From positions 1-64,000 of the forward strand of contig VEQG01000003.1 of assembly GCA_018883345.1 (NCBI GenBank): 64,000 nt of DNA, given 5' to 3'. The translations under genes were made by a program, and so were the position numbers. Below are positions 55,294 through 64,000 of this stretch, piece after piece (position 1 is the first letter of the stretch; each line of letters begins with the position of its first letter). The stretch is from Candidatus Nanopelagicaceae bacterium (GTDB taxonomy: Bacteria > Actinomycetota > Actinomycetes > Nanopelagicales > Nanopelagicaceae). The notes under the pieces were generated by a model, which was not told the DNA's origin, made no database searches, and saw only the letters and a list, made by a program, of their open reading frames with translations.

Positions 55294-56088
55294 CCAAAAT
55301 TCTAAGGCGTTAGAAATCTGCTTGGCCCAAGCCCTTTCATTATGCCCGGCACCTCGATAGACCGTGCTCTTGAAATTTGAATTCCAACCAAGTTGGCGCA
55401 TCAATTGATCGGCGTAATCCTGATCATTCTTATATGTGCTATCTAGTTTCTGATCTCCACGACTCATCCAAACTTTATGGGTACCTGGCTTTGGCAAATC
55501 ATTAAGCACGTGATCGACTAAAGGTTTGCCGCCTATTACCCAATGCGGCGAAAATGCTAAAGCGGTCGCAAAGAAATCTTTTCTAATTCCTAAGGCGTTT
55601 AAAGTTGCCAAACCACCCATGCTCGAGCCAACCATTGCGGTATTTTCAAAAGTTGGTTTAAAGTTTATGGATTCAGTAATTAATGGAACTATTTCTTCGG
55701 CAATTAATTGATGGTAAGTGTCTCCATGCAGATCATCAATATTCAGCTCAGTTTTTACCAGTGGCTTTACTGGTCCTTGGAAAGCACTCTGTGGCGTTAA
55801 ATCTTTAAAACGACCGTGTGGGTTCTCTTTGGTGCTTGAGTGAAAAACTCCAATAATTGCAGGTGGCGTTAATTCATGTTTTTCAAAAATCTTAATGGCA
55901 TTTTGCGCCATTCTCCAAGTAAATCTCCTCGTGGCGGTCCGTGGGTCAAATACATTTTGGCCATCATGTGCAATCAGCAGGTGGGTTGGGTTTTTCGGTG
56001 CCCAATAATCGACCAATCGACCATTAAAGCTGACACGGCGCACTTGGCCCGGAACATTTCTTACTTGGAAATGCGAAATCTCCTTCAT
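55282..56088 (-). CDS. alpha/beta-hydrolase esterase (enterochelin esterase/EstD-like)
   Basis: LLIAHDGQNVFD; nucleophile elbow GSSMGGLATL; GAGHNERAW. Confidence 0.85.
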   Translation of the reverse strand: MKEISHFQVRNVPGQVRRVSFNGRLVDYWAPKNPTHLLIAHDGQNVFDPRTATRRFTWRMAQNAIKIFEKHELTPPAIIGVFHSSTKENPHGRFKDLTPQSAFQGPVKPLVKTELNIDDLHGDTYHQLIAEEIVPLITESINFKPTFENTAMVGSSMGGLATLNALGIRKDFFATALAFSPHWVIGGKPLVDHVLNDLPKPGTHKVWMSRGDQKLDSTYKNDQDYADQLMRQLGWNSNFKSTVYRGAGHNERAWAKQISNALEFWLLD

Positions 56089-56094
56089 GATGAA

Positions 56095-56100
56095 ACACTA
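56095..56100 (-). promoter_or_regulatory. putative leaderless -10 (TAGTGT, 6 nt before ATG)
   Basis: TAGTGT-ttcatc-ATG on reverse strand. Confidence 0.55.
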
Positions 56101-56105
56101 GCACT

Positions 56106-57401
56106 GTGAAGCGAAACATTATGTGGTTCCGTCGAGATTTACGTCTTGGTGATAATCCAGCACTTTTGGCCGCGATTGAGAATTCTGATGAAATAGTTCC
56201 GCTCTTTATTTTGGATCCAAAGCTTATAAAGCAAGCAGGCAATAAGCGATTGGCGTACTTAGCAAATTCATTGCGATCACTTGATGAATCGCTTGGCGGC
56301 AAGCTTCATGTTGTTGCAGGGGATCAAGTTGAGGTGTTGAAAAGCTACAAAGCTGCCGAAGTTCATATTTCAAAAGAGTATGAACCTTATGGGGCAGCGC
56401 GTGATCAACGAGTAGCAGATTCAGGTATCAACTTGATTGAGACCGGTAGCCCATATGCAGTTGCGCCAGGTCGAGTCCGAAAACCTGATGACACAAATTA
56501 TCGCGTGTACACGCCTTTCTATAAAGGCTGGATGGCACATGGTTGGCGAAATCCAGTTGCAGCACCAAAAGAAATAAACGCTTTCGGGCCGAATAAAGCA
56601 CAACGAGAATTTCCAGATTGGAAAACTGATTGTGAAATACCACTTGCGGGAGAATCAAACGCGCTGGCACGTTTTGCATGGTTCAAAGCCAATGCTTTAG
56701 ATAGTTATGACGAACAGCGCAATATGGCTGGAATTGATGGAACTAGCAAGATGAGCGCACCATTAAAATTTGGCGAAGTTCATCCAAGAACTTTGTTATT
56801 TGGTTTAGGTGCGAGCAAAGCTCATGATACTTTCCGCAAGGAAATTGCTTGGCGTGAATTTTACGCGGATGTACTTTTTCATAATCCAAATACAATCGAT
56901 GAGTATTACACTCCAAAATTTGCAAACATGAGATATGACCAACCTGGAGAGAAATTTAAAGCTTGGTGCGAAGGCAAAACCGGTTATCCATTTGTCGATG
57001 CTGCAATGCGTCAACTCGTTACAACTGGCTGGATGCATAATCGCACCCGAATGGTGGTGGCATCATTTTTGGTAAAAGATTTACATATTGAATGGCAACA
57101 TGGTGCTAACTTCTTTATGGAACATTTAGTTGATTTTGATCCTGCCAGCAATTCACATGGCTGGCAGTGGACAGCTGGTTGCGGCACAGATGCCTCTCCC
57201 TATTACAGAGTATTTAATCCGACCGAACAAGGCAGAAAATTTGATCCGGATGGCGATTACATTCGCAAATACATCCCAGAACTAGCCGCGCTACCAAATG
57301 AATTAATCCACGAACCTGGCCTTTCATACATCGCGCCTATCGTTGACCACAAAGTTGAACGTTTGGAATCTTTGGCACGCTTAGATGAGATTAAGGGTTA
57401 A
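56106..57401 (+). CDS. deoxyribodipyrimidine photo-lyase / cryptochrome family
   Basis: MWFRRDLRLGDNPALL; WREFYADVLFHNP; MHNRTRMVVASFLVKDLHIEWQHGANFF; FDPASNSHGWQWTAGCGTDASPYYRVFNP. Confidence 0.94.
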   Translation: MKRNIMWFRRDLRLGDNPALLAAIENSDEIVPLFILDPKLIKQAGNKRLAYLANSLRSLDESLGGKLHVVAGDQVEVLKSYKAAEVHISKEYEPYGAARDQRVADSGINLIETGSPYAVAPGRVRKPDDTNYRVYTPFYKGWMAHGWRNPVAAPKEINAFGPNKAQREFPDWKTDCEIPLAGESNALARFAWFKANALDSYDEQRNMAGIDGTSKMSAPLKFGEVHPRTLLFGLGASKAHDTFRKEIAWREFYADVLFHNPNTIDEYYTPKFANMRYDQPGEKFKAWCEGKTGYPFVDAAMRQLVTTGWMHNRTRMVVASFLVKDLHIEWQHGANFFMEHLVDFDPASNSHGWQWTAGCGTDASPYYRVFNPTEQGRKFDPDGDYIRKYIPELAALPNELIHEPGLSYIAPIVDHKVERLESLARLDEIKG

Positions 57402-57437
57402 GTTTCACCGCTAAACCTCACCCCAATATGGCTCGCC

Positions 57438-57462
57438 AAGGGTGAGTTTTTCCATCACCCTT
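57438..57462. repeat. inverted repeat AAGGGTGA-N9-TCACCCTT just upstream of LuxR-type gene
   Basis: Perfect 8-bp arms at 57438-57445 and 57455-57462; third copy AAGGGTGA at 57507-57514. Confidence 0.85.
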
Positions 57463-57467
57463 AGGCC

Positions 57468-58937
57468 ATGGTTTATAGCGAGCTTCGAGATTTTGCATAT
57501 AAGGCTAAGGGTGATGAACTGCGCAATTATGCAGCTCAGCTCTTAAAGCAAGATCCCAACCTCGTTCATGAAGCAGATTCTCTTGAATTGGTCGCATTCT
57601 TAGTTGATACAGATTTTGCAGGGGCGGAAGCAAAACTTGAAACACTCCAATTTAAATATTCCAATTCACCACAAAGTCAACAAATTATCTCTACGTCAAA
57701 TTTGGTTAGGTCTCATTTAAATTTCGCTTTTGGGCGTTTTAAAGCTTTGCAGATAAATGTTGAAGAAGAGTTGAAGTCTTTCGAATCTGGAATTTCAAAA
57801 ATTGAAGTCGCCGATATTCTTCAAATGCTTAGGTTGAGTTCGCAAAAAGACTTAATACTTAATGATTTCGTATCTTTAAGTCGAATCGCGAAAACGCTAG
57901 AAAAGTCCCTAAATTCTGAAGATAAAGATCAAGTTTTCTATTTGAGAAATTCTATTTTAGCTATGACAAGGGCCTCCGAAGGCGAACACCGAAAAGCATT
58001 AGAACTTGCAAATAAAAACATAAAAATTGCCGAGCAAAATAACTACACTGGCATTCTTTTTCCCTTTGATTCACTATATGTAAAGGCAATCTCTTTGATG
58101 GCCATGGCATTACCTCAAGAATCGCTGCTAGTTTTTGAAAAACTTAAGAGTGAGTCACTCAAATATGAGCAGTGGCCTTGGTATTACTTGGCTGATGGTT
58201 ATTTCTCGCGAGAGCTGGCAATAAATAATAAATTGCCTGAAGCTCTGTCCATAATTCGTGAAGAGCGTGAATTAATTTCAAAAATGAATTTACAAAACGA
58301 ACTATCTTTTTTCCCTGATTCAAGCGAACTTTTTATTCGATATTTAATTAAGGATATTGAACGAATTGAAATTCTTACTAATCGATTACCTAATACAATT
58401 TTGGTACAACAAATTCGCGCTCTCAAAGAGGAGTGGAATGGGCGTGACATGCTTGAGTGGATTAAGTCTCTTCCAGAAAGCACTGCTAGAGAAAGAATTT
58501 ACAAATTGGTGGCTCTATCGGACTATTTTTCAGATCGAGAGAGTGTTGCCGTTGATTACATGCGACAAGCCTTAAAACTGGTTGAAGAGACTGGTGCAAT
58601 TGAATTCTTGTTAAGGCAACATAAGCTTTTCGACATCATCATAAAAGCGGCACATCAATTATCAACACCGTTTACAGAAGATATTGCACGCAGAATCACG
58701 GATCGTGCTCGAGAGAATCAACAAAATAGAAGTGGATCGATTCCGGTTCCATTAACTACGCGCGAATTAGAAGTAATTAGACATTTAGCAACCGGCAAAC
58801 CAATCAGTGCTATATCAGAAGCGCTACACGTCTCGATGAACACCATGAAGACCCACTTGAGAAATATCTATAGAAAGCTGGATGTAGATGGCCGTGAGTC
58901 TGCGGTTGAAAAAGCTAAAAGCCTCTTCTTAATTTAG
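57468..58937 (+). CDS. LuxR-family transcriptional regulator with alpha-solenoid-like N-terminus
   Basis: C-terminal HTH PLTTRELEVIRHLATGKPISAISEALHVSMNTMKTHLRNIYRKLDVDGRESAV; no Walker A seen. Confidence 0.85.
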   Translation: MVYSELRDFAYKAKGDELRNYAAQLLKQDPNLVHEADSLELVAFLVDTDFAGAEAKLETLQFKYSNSPQSQQIISTSNLVRSHLNFAFGRFKALQINVEEELKSFESGISKIEVADILQMLRLSSQKDLILNDFVSLSRIAKTLEKSLNSEDKDQVFYLRNSILAMTRASEGEHRKALELANKNIKIAEQNNYTGILFPFDSLYVKAISLMAMALPQESLLVFEKLKSESLKYEQWPWYYLADGYFSRELAINNKLPEALSIIREERELISKMNLQNELSFFPDSSELFIRYLIKDIERIEILTNRLPNTILVQQIRALKEEWNGRDMLEWIKSLPESTARERIYKLVALSDYFSDRESVAVDYMRQALKLVEETGAIEFLLRQHKLFDIIIKAAHQLSTPFTEDIARRITDRARENQQNRSGSIPVPLTTRELEVIRHLATGKPISAISEALHVSMNTMKTHLRNIYRKLDVDGRESAVEKAKSLFLI

Positions 58938-58994
58938 TTAATTTGGCCCGATTTTTCCCTAATCCGTAACCCTGATAACCTTACGCCGCTTAAC

Positions 58995-59079
58995 GGTAGA
59001 TTGCCCGAGCGGCCAATGGGAGCGGACTGTAAATCCGCCGGCTCTGCCTTCGAAGGTTCAAATCCTTCATCTACCACCA
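58995..59079 (+). tRNA. tRNA-Tyr (anticodon GTA), CCA encoded
   Basis: Acceptor GGTAGAT/ATCTACC, anticodon loop CTGTAAA, long variable arm, T arm GGTTCAAATCC, A-CCA 3' end. Confidence 0.93.
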
Positions 59080-59091
59080 AAGCACAGAAAT

Positions 59092-59116
59092 GCGTCGCCT
59101 TTATGGTGGCGCTTTT
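59092..59116 (+). terminator. intrinsic terminator after tRNA-Tyr
   Basis: GCGTCGCC-TTTAT-GGTGGCGC (two G-U pairs) then TTTT. Confidence 0.7.
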
Positions 59117-59129
59117 CTGATTTCAGGGA

Positions 59130-59135
59130 TAACTT
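59130..59135 (+). promoter_or_regulatory. putative leaderless -10 (TAACTT, 6 nt before ATG)
   Basis: TAACTT-cacgtc-ATG. Confidence 0.5.
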
Positions 59136-59141
59136 CACGTC

Positions 59142-60338
59142 ATGGCTTTTGACGTAAATCGAATTCGCAAAGAATTTCCATCGCTTGAATCGGGAATAGC
59201 TTTTTTTGATGGACCAGGTGGTTCGCAAGTTCCAAAAAGTGTCGGGGATGCAATTGCGAAAGCAATTGTGCAGCCAACTTCGAACCGAAATACAGTAACG
59301 ATATCCGAACAGAATGCTGAGAAATGTGTTTTGGATTATCGTCAAGCTGTTGCAGATTTATTAAATTGCGACCCCAAGGGAGTAATTTATGGCCGCAGTT
59401 GGACACAATTAATTTATGACTTATCTCGAAACTTGGCAAAGAGTTGGGGGCCAGGTGATGAAATTATTGTTACTCGACTTGATCATGATTCAAATATTCG
59501 ACCATGGGTACAAGCCGCAGAATCAAAAGGTGCCACCATCAAATGGGCAGAATTCGATACCCAAACCGCCGAATTGCCCGTGGAAGCAATTTCAAATTTA
59601 CTTTCAAGTAAAACCAAATTTGTGGCATGTACCGGTGCTGCAAATACTCTAGGAACTAGACCAGATATTGCTGCGATTGCAAAGGCCGTTCATGGAGTTG
59701 GCGCTTTATTCTTAGTAGATGCGGTTCATTTAACGCCACATGCGGTGATTGATTTCAAAGCAATTGGCGCCGACTTTATAGGTTTTTCTTCATACAAGAT
59801 TTTTGGACCACATTGTGCTTCTTTGGTTGCGGATCCTGCTTTGCTGGAGACCATTAAGAATGACAAATTAGCTCCATCAACCTTGGTTGTTCCAGAACGA
59901 TTTGAATTTGGCACGTTGCCGTATGAAATTATGGCTGGAGTTACTGCCTCTATTGATTTCATTGCAGGCATGGATCATGAAGCCACAGGCTCTCGGCGAG
60001 AGCGAATAGTTAAATCCATGCAAGCTTTAGAGGATTACGAACATCCGCTATTTGAATATATGGAAAATCAAATAAAAAGACTGCCTGGCGTAACTACTTA
60101 TGGCCATGCTAAACATCGCACCCCAACTTTGTACTTCAGTTTTGCAGGTAAGAATGGCGTAGATATTTATAAACATTTAGCAAAGACAAAGGTCAATGCT
60201 CCTTGCCATAATTTTTATGCATTCGAAGCATCACACAAACTTGGATTAGGAGATGGCGGTGCTCTGCGTGCAGGTTTAGCACCTTATTCAACTAAAGAAG
60301 ATATAGATCGTTTAGTTGCAGGTTTAGAGAGCTTTTAA
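59142..60338 (+). CDS. cysteine desulfurase-like protein (TIGR01976-like PLP enzyme)
   Basis: FFDGPGGSQVPKSV; VDAVHLTPH; FSSYKIFGPHCASLV (PLP Lys). Confidence 0.88.
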   Translation: MAFDVNRIRKEFPSLESGIAFFDGPGGSQVPKSVGDAIAKAIVQPTSNRNTVTISEQNAEKCVLDYRQAVADLLNCDPKGVIYGRSWTQLIYDLSRNLAKSWGPGDEIIVTRLDHDSNIRPWVQAAESKGATIKWAEFDTQTAELPVEAISNLLSSKTKFVACTGAANTLGTRPDIAAIAKAVHGVGALFLVDAVHLTPHAVIDFKAIGADFIGFSSYKIFGPHCASLVADPALLETIKNDKLAPSTLVVPERFEFGTLPYEIMAGVTASIDFIAGMDHEATGSRRERIVKSMQALEDYEHPLFEYMENQIKRLPGVTTYGHAKHRTPTLYFSFAGKNGVDIYKHLAKTKVNAPCHNFYAFEASHKLGLGDGGALRAGLAPYSTKEDIDRLVAGLESF

Positions 60339-61709
60339 AGCAGAGACAACTTTGGTAAGCGATGCTTTTGCATCTCCAAATAACAAAGTTGTCTTTGAAT
60401 CATAAAGCAATTCATTTTCGATACCAGCAAAACCTGGGCGCATTGAGCGTTTCAAGAAAATGATATTCGCTGCTTGATCTACATCCAGAATAGGCATTCC
60501 ATAAATTGGTGCCCCAGGTGTGGTCTTAGCTGCAGGATTAACTACATCGTTTGCGCCAACCACTAACGCGACATCAGTTTGTGCAAAAGTTGGATTAACT
60601 TCTTCCATTTCACTTAATTGTTCGTAAGGAACATTTGCTTCAGCAAGTAGCACATTCATGTGCCCTGGCATTCGACCTGCTACTGGATGAATTCCGTAAG
60701 CAACATCAATGCCTTTTGCAGTTAGTAGATCAGCCATTTCACGAATAGTGTGTTGAGCTTGTGCGACCGCTAAACCATAACCAGGAACAATAACGACTCG
60801 CCTTGCGTAATTAAGCAAAATTGCCACATCGTCAGGGGAACCACTTCGAACTGGACGTGATTCTTGTTCGCCACTTCCAGCTACAGCCTTTGCGGTGAAT
60901 GCTCCGAAAAGTGTGCCAAACAGAGAACGACCCATTGCTTCTGCCATCAATCTGGTCAAAATAGTTCCAGATGCACCTACTAAAGTTCCAGCAACGATCA
61001 AAAGAATATTTTCAAGTACATATCCACTAGCTGCAACGGTCAAGCCAGTAAAGGCATTTAAGAGTGAAATTACGATTGGGACATCGGCGCCACCTACTGG
61101 AAGCACAAATAACACGCCAAAAATCAGTGAGAGCAGAGCAAGCAATTCAAGTAATGAATTGCCTCCTTGAACGATCACATAACCGGCATTCACAATTATT
61201 GCGACAAGTGTGCCTGCAATTACAAAACGTCCCCCAGGGAAAATAACTGGGCGAGTAGTCATTAACTCTTGCAATTTTAAGAAGGTAACGACCGAACCGC
61301 TAAATGAAACACAACCCACAACAACTGTGAATACTGTTGCAATAACTGCAAGAGTAGAAGCTGAATTACCAAGATTTAGGTATTCGACTATCGCCACCAA
61401 AGCGGCTGCGCCACCTCCGACACCATTAAATAGCGCAACCATCTGTGGCATCTGCGTCATTTGAACCATACGCGCAGCTGGTACGCCAACTGCAATACCT
61501 ACAACTAAGGCACCAATAATTAGTGGCAGATTTTGTAAACCTTTTCCATCTTCTCTATAAAAGAAAACCACAAATGTGGCGACACCTGCACCGGCTGCTC
61601 CAATTAAATTTCCACGGCGTGCGCTCTTTGGGTGAGATAAACCTTTAAGTGCCAGAATAAATGCAACAGATGAAAGCAAACCAAGAAGGTCATAGAGATT
61701 TCTGCTCAT
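60324..61709 (-). CDS. pntB: NAD(P) transhydrogenase subunit beta
   Basis: LPVGGADVPIVISLLNAFTGLTVAASGYVL; VVIVPGYGLAVAQAQH; ANDVVNPAA. Confidence 0.95.
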   Translation of the reverse strand: MSRNLYDLLGLLSSVAFILALKGLSHPKSARRGNLIGAAGAGVATFVVFFYREDGKGLQNLPLIIGALVVGIAVGVPAARMVQMTQMPQMVALFNGVGGGAAALVAIVEYLNLGNSASTLAVIATVFTVVVGCVSFSGSVVTFLKLQELMTTRPVIFPGGRFVIAGTLVAIIVNAGYVIVQGGNSLLELLALLSLIFGVLFVLPVGGADVPIVISLLNAFTGLTVAASGYVLENILLIVAGTLVGASGTILTRLMAEAMGRSLFGTLFGAFTAKAVAGSGEQESRPVRSGSPDDVAILLNYARRVVIVPGYGLAVAQAQHTIREMADLLTAKGIDVAYGIHPVAGRMPGHMNVLLAEANVPYEQLSEMEEVNPTFAQTDVALVVGANDVVNPAAKTTPGAPIYGMPILDVDQAANIIFLKRSMRPGFAGIENELLYDSKTTLLFGDAKASLTKVVSALKAL

Positions 61710-61711
61710 GG

Positions 61712-61993
61712 TTATTTCTTTCCTTTGAACATCTCAAGCATTCGATCTGTTACGACGAATCCACCAATCATGTTGATAGTAGCCAAAACAATTGCGATCA
61801 CACTCAGTGCTAACTCAAGACCGCCCTCTGCGTGACCTGCAACCAATATTGCTCCTACCAAAATAATTCCGTGGATTGCGTTGGCACCAGACATCAGTGG
61901 AGTATGTAGAGTTGTGGAAACTTTCGAAACCACTTCAAAACCAACGAATACTGCAAGTGTAAATATTGCTAACAGTGCTAAACCATTGCTCAT
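61712..61993 (-). CDS. NAD(P) transhydrogenase subunit alpha, membrane part
   Basis: FEVVSKVSTTLHTPLMSGANAIHGIILVGAI; between the pntAA- and pntB-type genes. Confidence 0.94.
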   Translation of the reverse strand: MSNGLALLAIFTLAVFVGFEVVSKVSTTLHTPLMSGANAIHGIILVGAILVAGHAEGGLELALSVIAIVLATINMIGGFVVTDRMLEMFKGKK

Positions 61994-63105
61994 GAGTTTC
62001 TCCTTGAACCATCGTGTGTCAGCGCCGAAGCAGCCACTATTTCATCTTCAAAATCGATATTTAAGGCTACTTTTTCACCATCTTTTGCTGGTGTTGTAAT
62101 TAGGGTCAATAGATTTAGTAAGTTACGAGAATAGAGACTTGATGCGTGGAATGGCAGAGAACTTGGCACATCTTTTCCACCCCAAATAATCACACCACCG
62201 CTTGTCGTAATAATCTCTCCTGCAACTGAGCCTTCGACATTTCCACCTGTTTCTGCAGCGAGATCTACTATCACCGAACCAGGAGTCATTGCATCAACCA
62301 TAGCTTTGGTCATTAATCTTGGCGCAGTCCTACCTGGCACTGCTGCGGTTGTAATGACAACATTCGATTTAGCAATATATGGAGTAAGTAAATCTTGTTG
62401 CTGTTTCGCTCTCTCTTCGGTCATTTCTCTTGCATATCCACCTGCGCCCGCAAGTGATTCCAATTGCAAGTCAATAAAAGTTGCTCCCATTGATTTAACT
62501 TCATCAGCGGAAGATGGGCGAACATCGTAAGCGCTAACAACTGCACCTAAACGTCGCGCAGTCGCAATAGCTTGAAGTCCGGCTACGCCTGCGCCTAAAA
62601 CTAAGACTTGCGCCGGAGTCACAGTTCCCGCTGCAGTCATTAACAGCGGGAAGAATCTTGGGCTTAGCTCTGCACCAATTAAGGCTGCCTTATAACCTGC
62701 ACAAAGCGCTTGTGAAGTTAATGCATCCATTGATTGAGCTCTAGAAATTCTAGGTACTAATTCCATTGAAAAAGCAGTCGCACCCACTTTTGCGAGAGCA
62801 TCGATATTTTCTACGGCAGTAGTTGGTGAAAGGAAAGAAATTGTCACTGCACCTTTTTTCAAACTAGCTGATTGTGATGGCGATAATGGTTGCACCGAAA
62901 GTACAACATCGGCATCCCTTAAAACTTCTCCCGCGATTTTTGCACCGGCCGATTCGTAGTCTTTATCAGTTGCTTGCGCATGAATTCCTGCGCCGCTTTC
63001 GATAATAACTTCAAAACCAAGCTTGGTGAATTTATTGATGACGTCTGGGACTAGCGCTACGCGCTTCTCTCCAGCCCTGATTTCTTTAGGAACTGCAACA
63101 CGCAT
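61990..63105 (-). CDS. NAD(P) transhydrogenase subunit alpha, soluble part
   Basis: MRVAVPKEIRAGEKRVALVPD; VLGAGVAGLQAIATARRLGAVVSAYDVRP. Confidence 0.95.
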   Translation of the reverse strand: MRVAVPKEIRAGEKRVALVPDVINKFTKLGFEVIIESGAGIHAQATDKDYESAGAKIAGEVLRDADVVLSVQPLSPSQSASLKKGAVTISFLSPTTAVENIDALAKVGATAFSMELVPRISRAQSMDALTSQALCAGYKAALIGAELSPRFFPLLMTAAGTVTPAQVLVLGAGVAGLQAIATARRLGAVVSAYDVRPSSADEVKSMGATFIDLQLESLAGAGGYAREMTEERAKQQQDLLTPYIAKSNVVITTAAVPGRTAPRLMTKAMVDAMTPGSVIVDLAAETGGNVEGSVAGEIITTSGGVIIWGGKDVPSSLPFHASSLYSRNLLNLLTLITTPAKDGEKVALNIDFEDEIVAASALTHDGSRRNS

Positions 63106-63111
63106 GTAGCA

Positions 63112-63117
63112 AATGTA
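63112..63117 (-). promoter_or_regulatory. putative leaderless -10 (TACATT, 6 nt before ATG)
   Basis: TACATT-tgctac-ATG on reverse strand. Confidence 0.55.
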
Positions 63118-63151
63118 CTCAGCAAGCGCCTTACTTACTAGTGATTGCTAC

Positions 63152-64000
63152 TTAATTTCCCTTTAATTCACCACGCGTTAAGTGATAGAGCAGAGCTTGA
63201 ATTGTGGTCCGGCGATGGAATGCTTCACGCCAAATAACTGATTTATCTCCATCAATTACGCTTGCTTCAACTTCTTCTCCACGATGCGCTGGTAAACAAT
63301 GCATAAAAATCGAATCTTTTGCAGCGTGTGACATAAGAGACTCAGTGACTGCAAAAGGTGCTAGCACTTTCATTTTCTCATTACGTTCAGACTCTGGATC
63401 TCCCATCGACATCCAAACATCTGTATAAATTACAGAAGCGTCTTTTGCGGCAGCAATAGGATCATTTGTTAACTCAATAGTTCCACCATTTTTGTTTGCA
63501 ATTGCTTTTGCCTCTGCAACTACATTGGAATCTGGCGCCCACTTGCCATCAGGTGTGGCTGCAACAACATGTGCACCCATAATTGCTCCCATGATTAACC
63601 AAGCATGAGTCATGTTGTTGCCATCTCCAAAATAAGAGAATTTACGACCAGATATATCTTTTCCGAATACTTCGCGAATAGTCAGCCAATCAGCAAGTAA
63701 TTGAGTTGGATGATCATCATCTGTTAAAGCATTGATTACTGGAATTGTTGAATTAGCTCCGAGTTCGTTTACATCAGATTGTTTGAAGGTCCTGATGATT
63801 AGCGCATCACAAAAGCCACTGATAATTTTTGCAGTATCTGCAATGGTCTCACCGCGACCTAATTGAAGTTCGTCACCTCGAATGAAAATAGGGGTTCCGC
63901 CTAGATGCGCAGTTGCAGTCTCTGAGGCCAAACGAGTCCTTGTGGACGGTTTGGTCATATAAATCGCTACCGATTTATTTCTCAGCTGATCAGGTGCTGA
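63152..64000 (-). CDS. argF: ornithine carbamoyltransferase (continues past right edge)
   Basis: SAPDQLRNKSVAIYMTKPSTRTRLASE (reading frame open to position 64000), FMHCLPAHRGEEV, DDDHPTQLLADW. Confidence 0.93.
   Translation of the reverse strand, partial: SAPDQLRNKSVAIYMTKPSTRTRLASETATAHLGGTPIFIRGDELQLGRGETIADTAKIISGFCDALIIRTFKQSDVNELGANSTIPVINALTDDDHPTQLLADWLTIREVFGKDISGRKFSYFGDGNNMTHAWLIMGAIMGAHVVAATPDGKWAPDSNVVAEAKAIANKNGGTIELTNDPIAAAKDASVIYTDVWMSMGDPESERNEKMKVLAPFAVTESLMSHAAKDSIFMHCLPAHRGEEVEASVIDGDKSVIWREAFHRRTTIQALLYHLTRGELKGN

Noticed and set aside
58995-59079. tRNA-Tyr as an integration site for a mobile element
   Set aside because: No integrase nearby and no 3'-tRNA duplicate noticed downstream; the flanking cysteine desulfurase-like gene begins right after a normal terminator.

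Overview
The window is an AT-rich, very gene-dense stretch of bacterial chromosome. Gene content (XPB helicase plus partner, bS22, DUF3027, PGPGW and citrate synthase 2-type genes) points to a streamlined actinobacterium, possibly Nanopelagicales/acI-like; the taxon is an inference. From left to right it contains: radA (cut by the left edge), ACC deaminase, proC, secreted proteins flanking a tiny bS22 gene missed by the ORF track, glutaredoxin, XPB helicase / M20 peptidase / helicase-partner cluster, System II cytochrome c maturation (TlpA-CcdA-ResB-CcsB), a menaquinone cluster (menA,E,B,C,D,F plus ubiE/menG) with bioY, a complete 14-gene nuo operon, a polyprenyl synthase, rarD, yajQ, groEL with a CIRCE element, two MFS transporters, serC, pdxH, citrate synthase, two GH13 genes, an esterase, a photolyase, a LuxR-type regulator, tRNA-Tyr, a cysteine desulfurase-like gene, pntAA/AB/B and argF (cut by the right edge). 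I found no mobile element, CRISPR array, phage or obvious defence system. The most interesting signal is architectural. About 21 operon-leading genes have a -10-like hexamer (TAnnnT, or CAGAAT in two cases) exactly 6-7 nt before the start codon, which implies pervasive leaderless transcription. Several divergent pairs fit two such promoters into spacers of 21-55 bp, sometimes with -10 elements sharing bases. Nine of ten convergent gene pairs overlap tail to tail and the tenth is 2 nt apart. Secondary items are three AAGGGTGA copies around the start of an unusual LuxR regulator and a shared promoter block upstream of ubiE and gltA.
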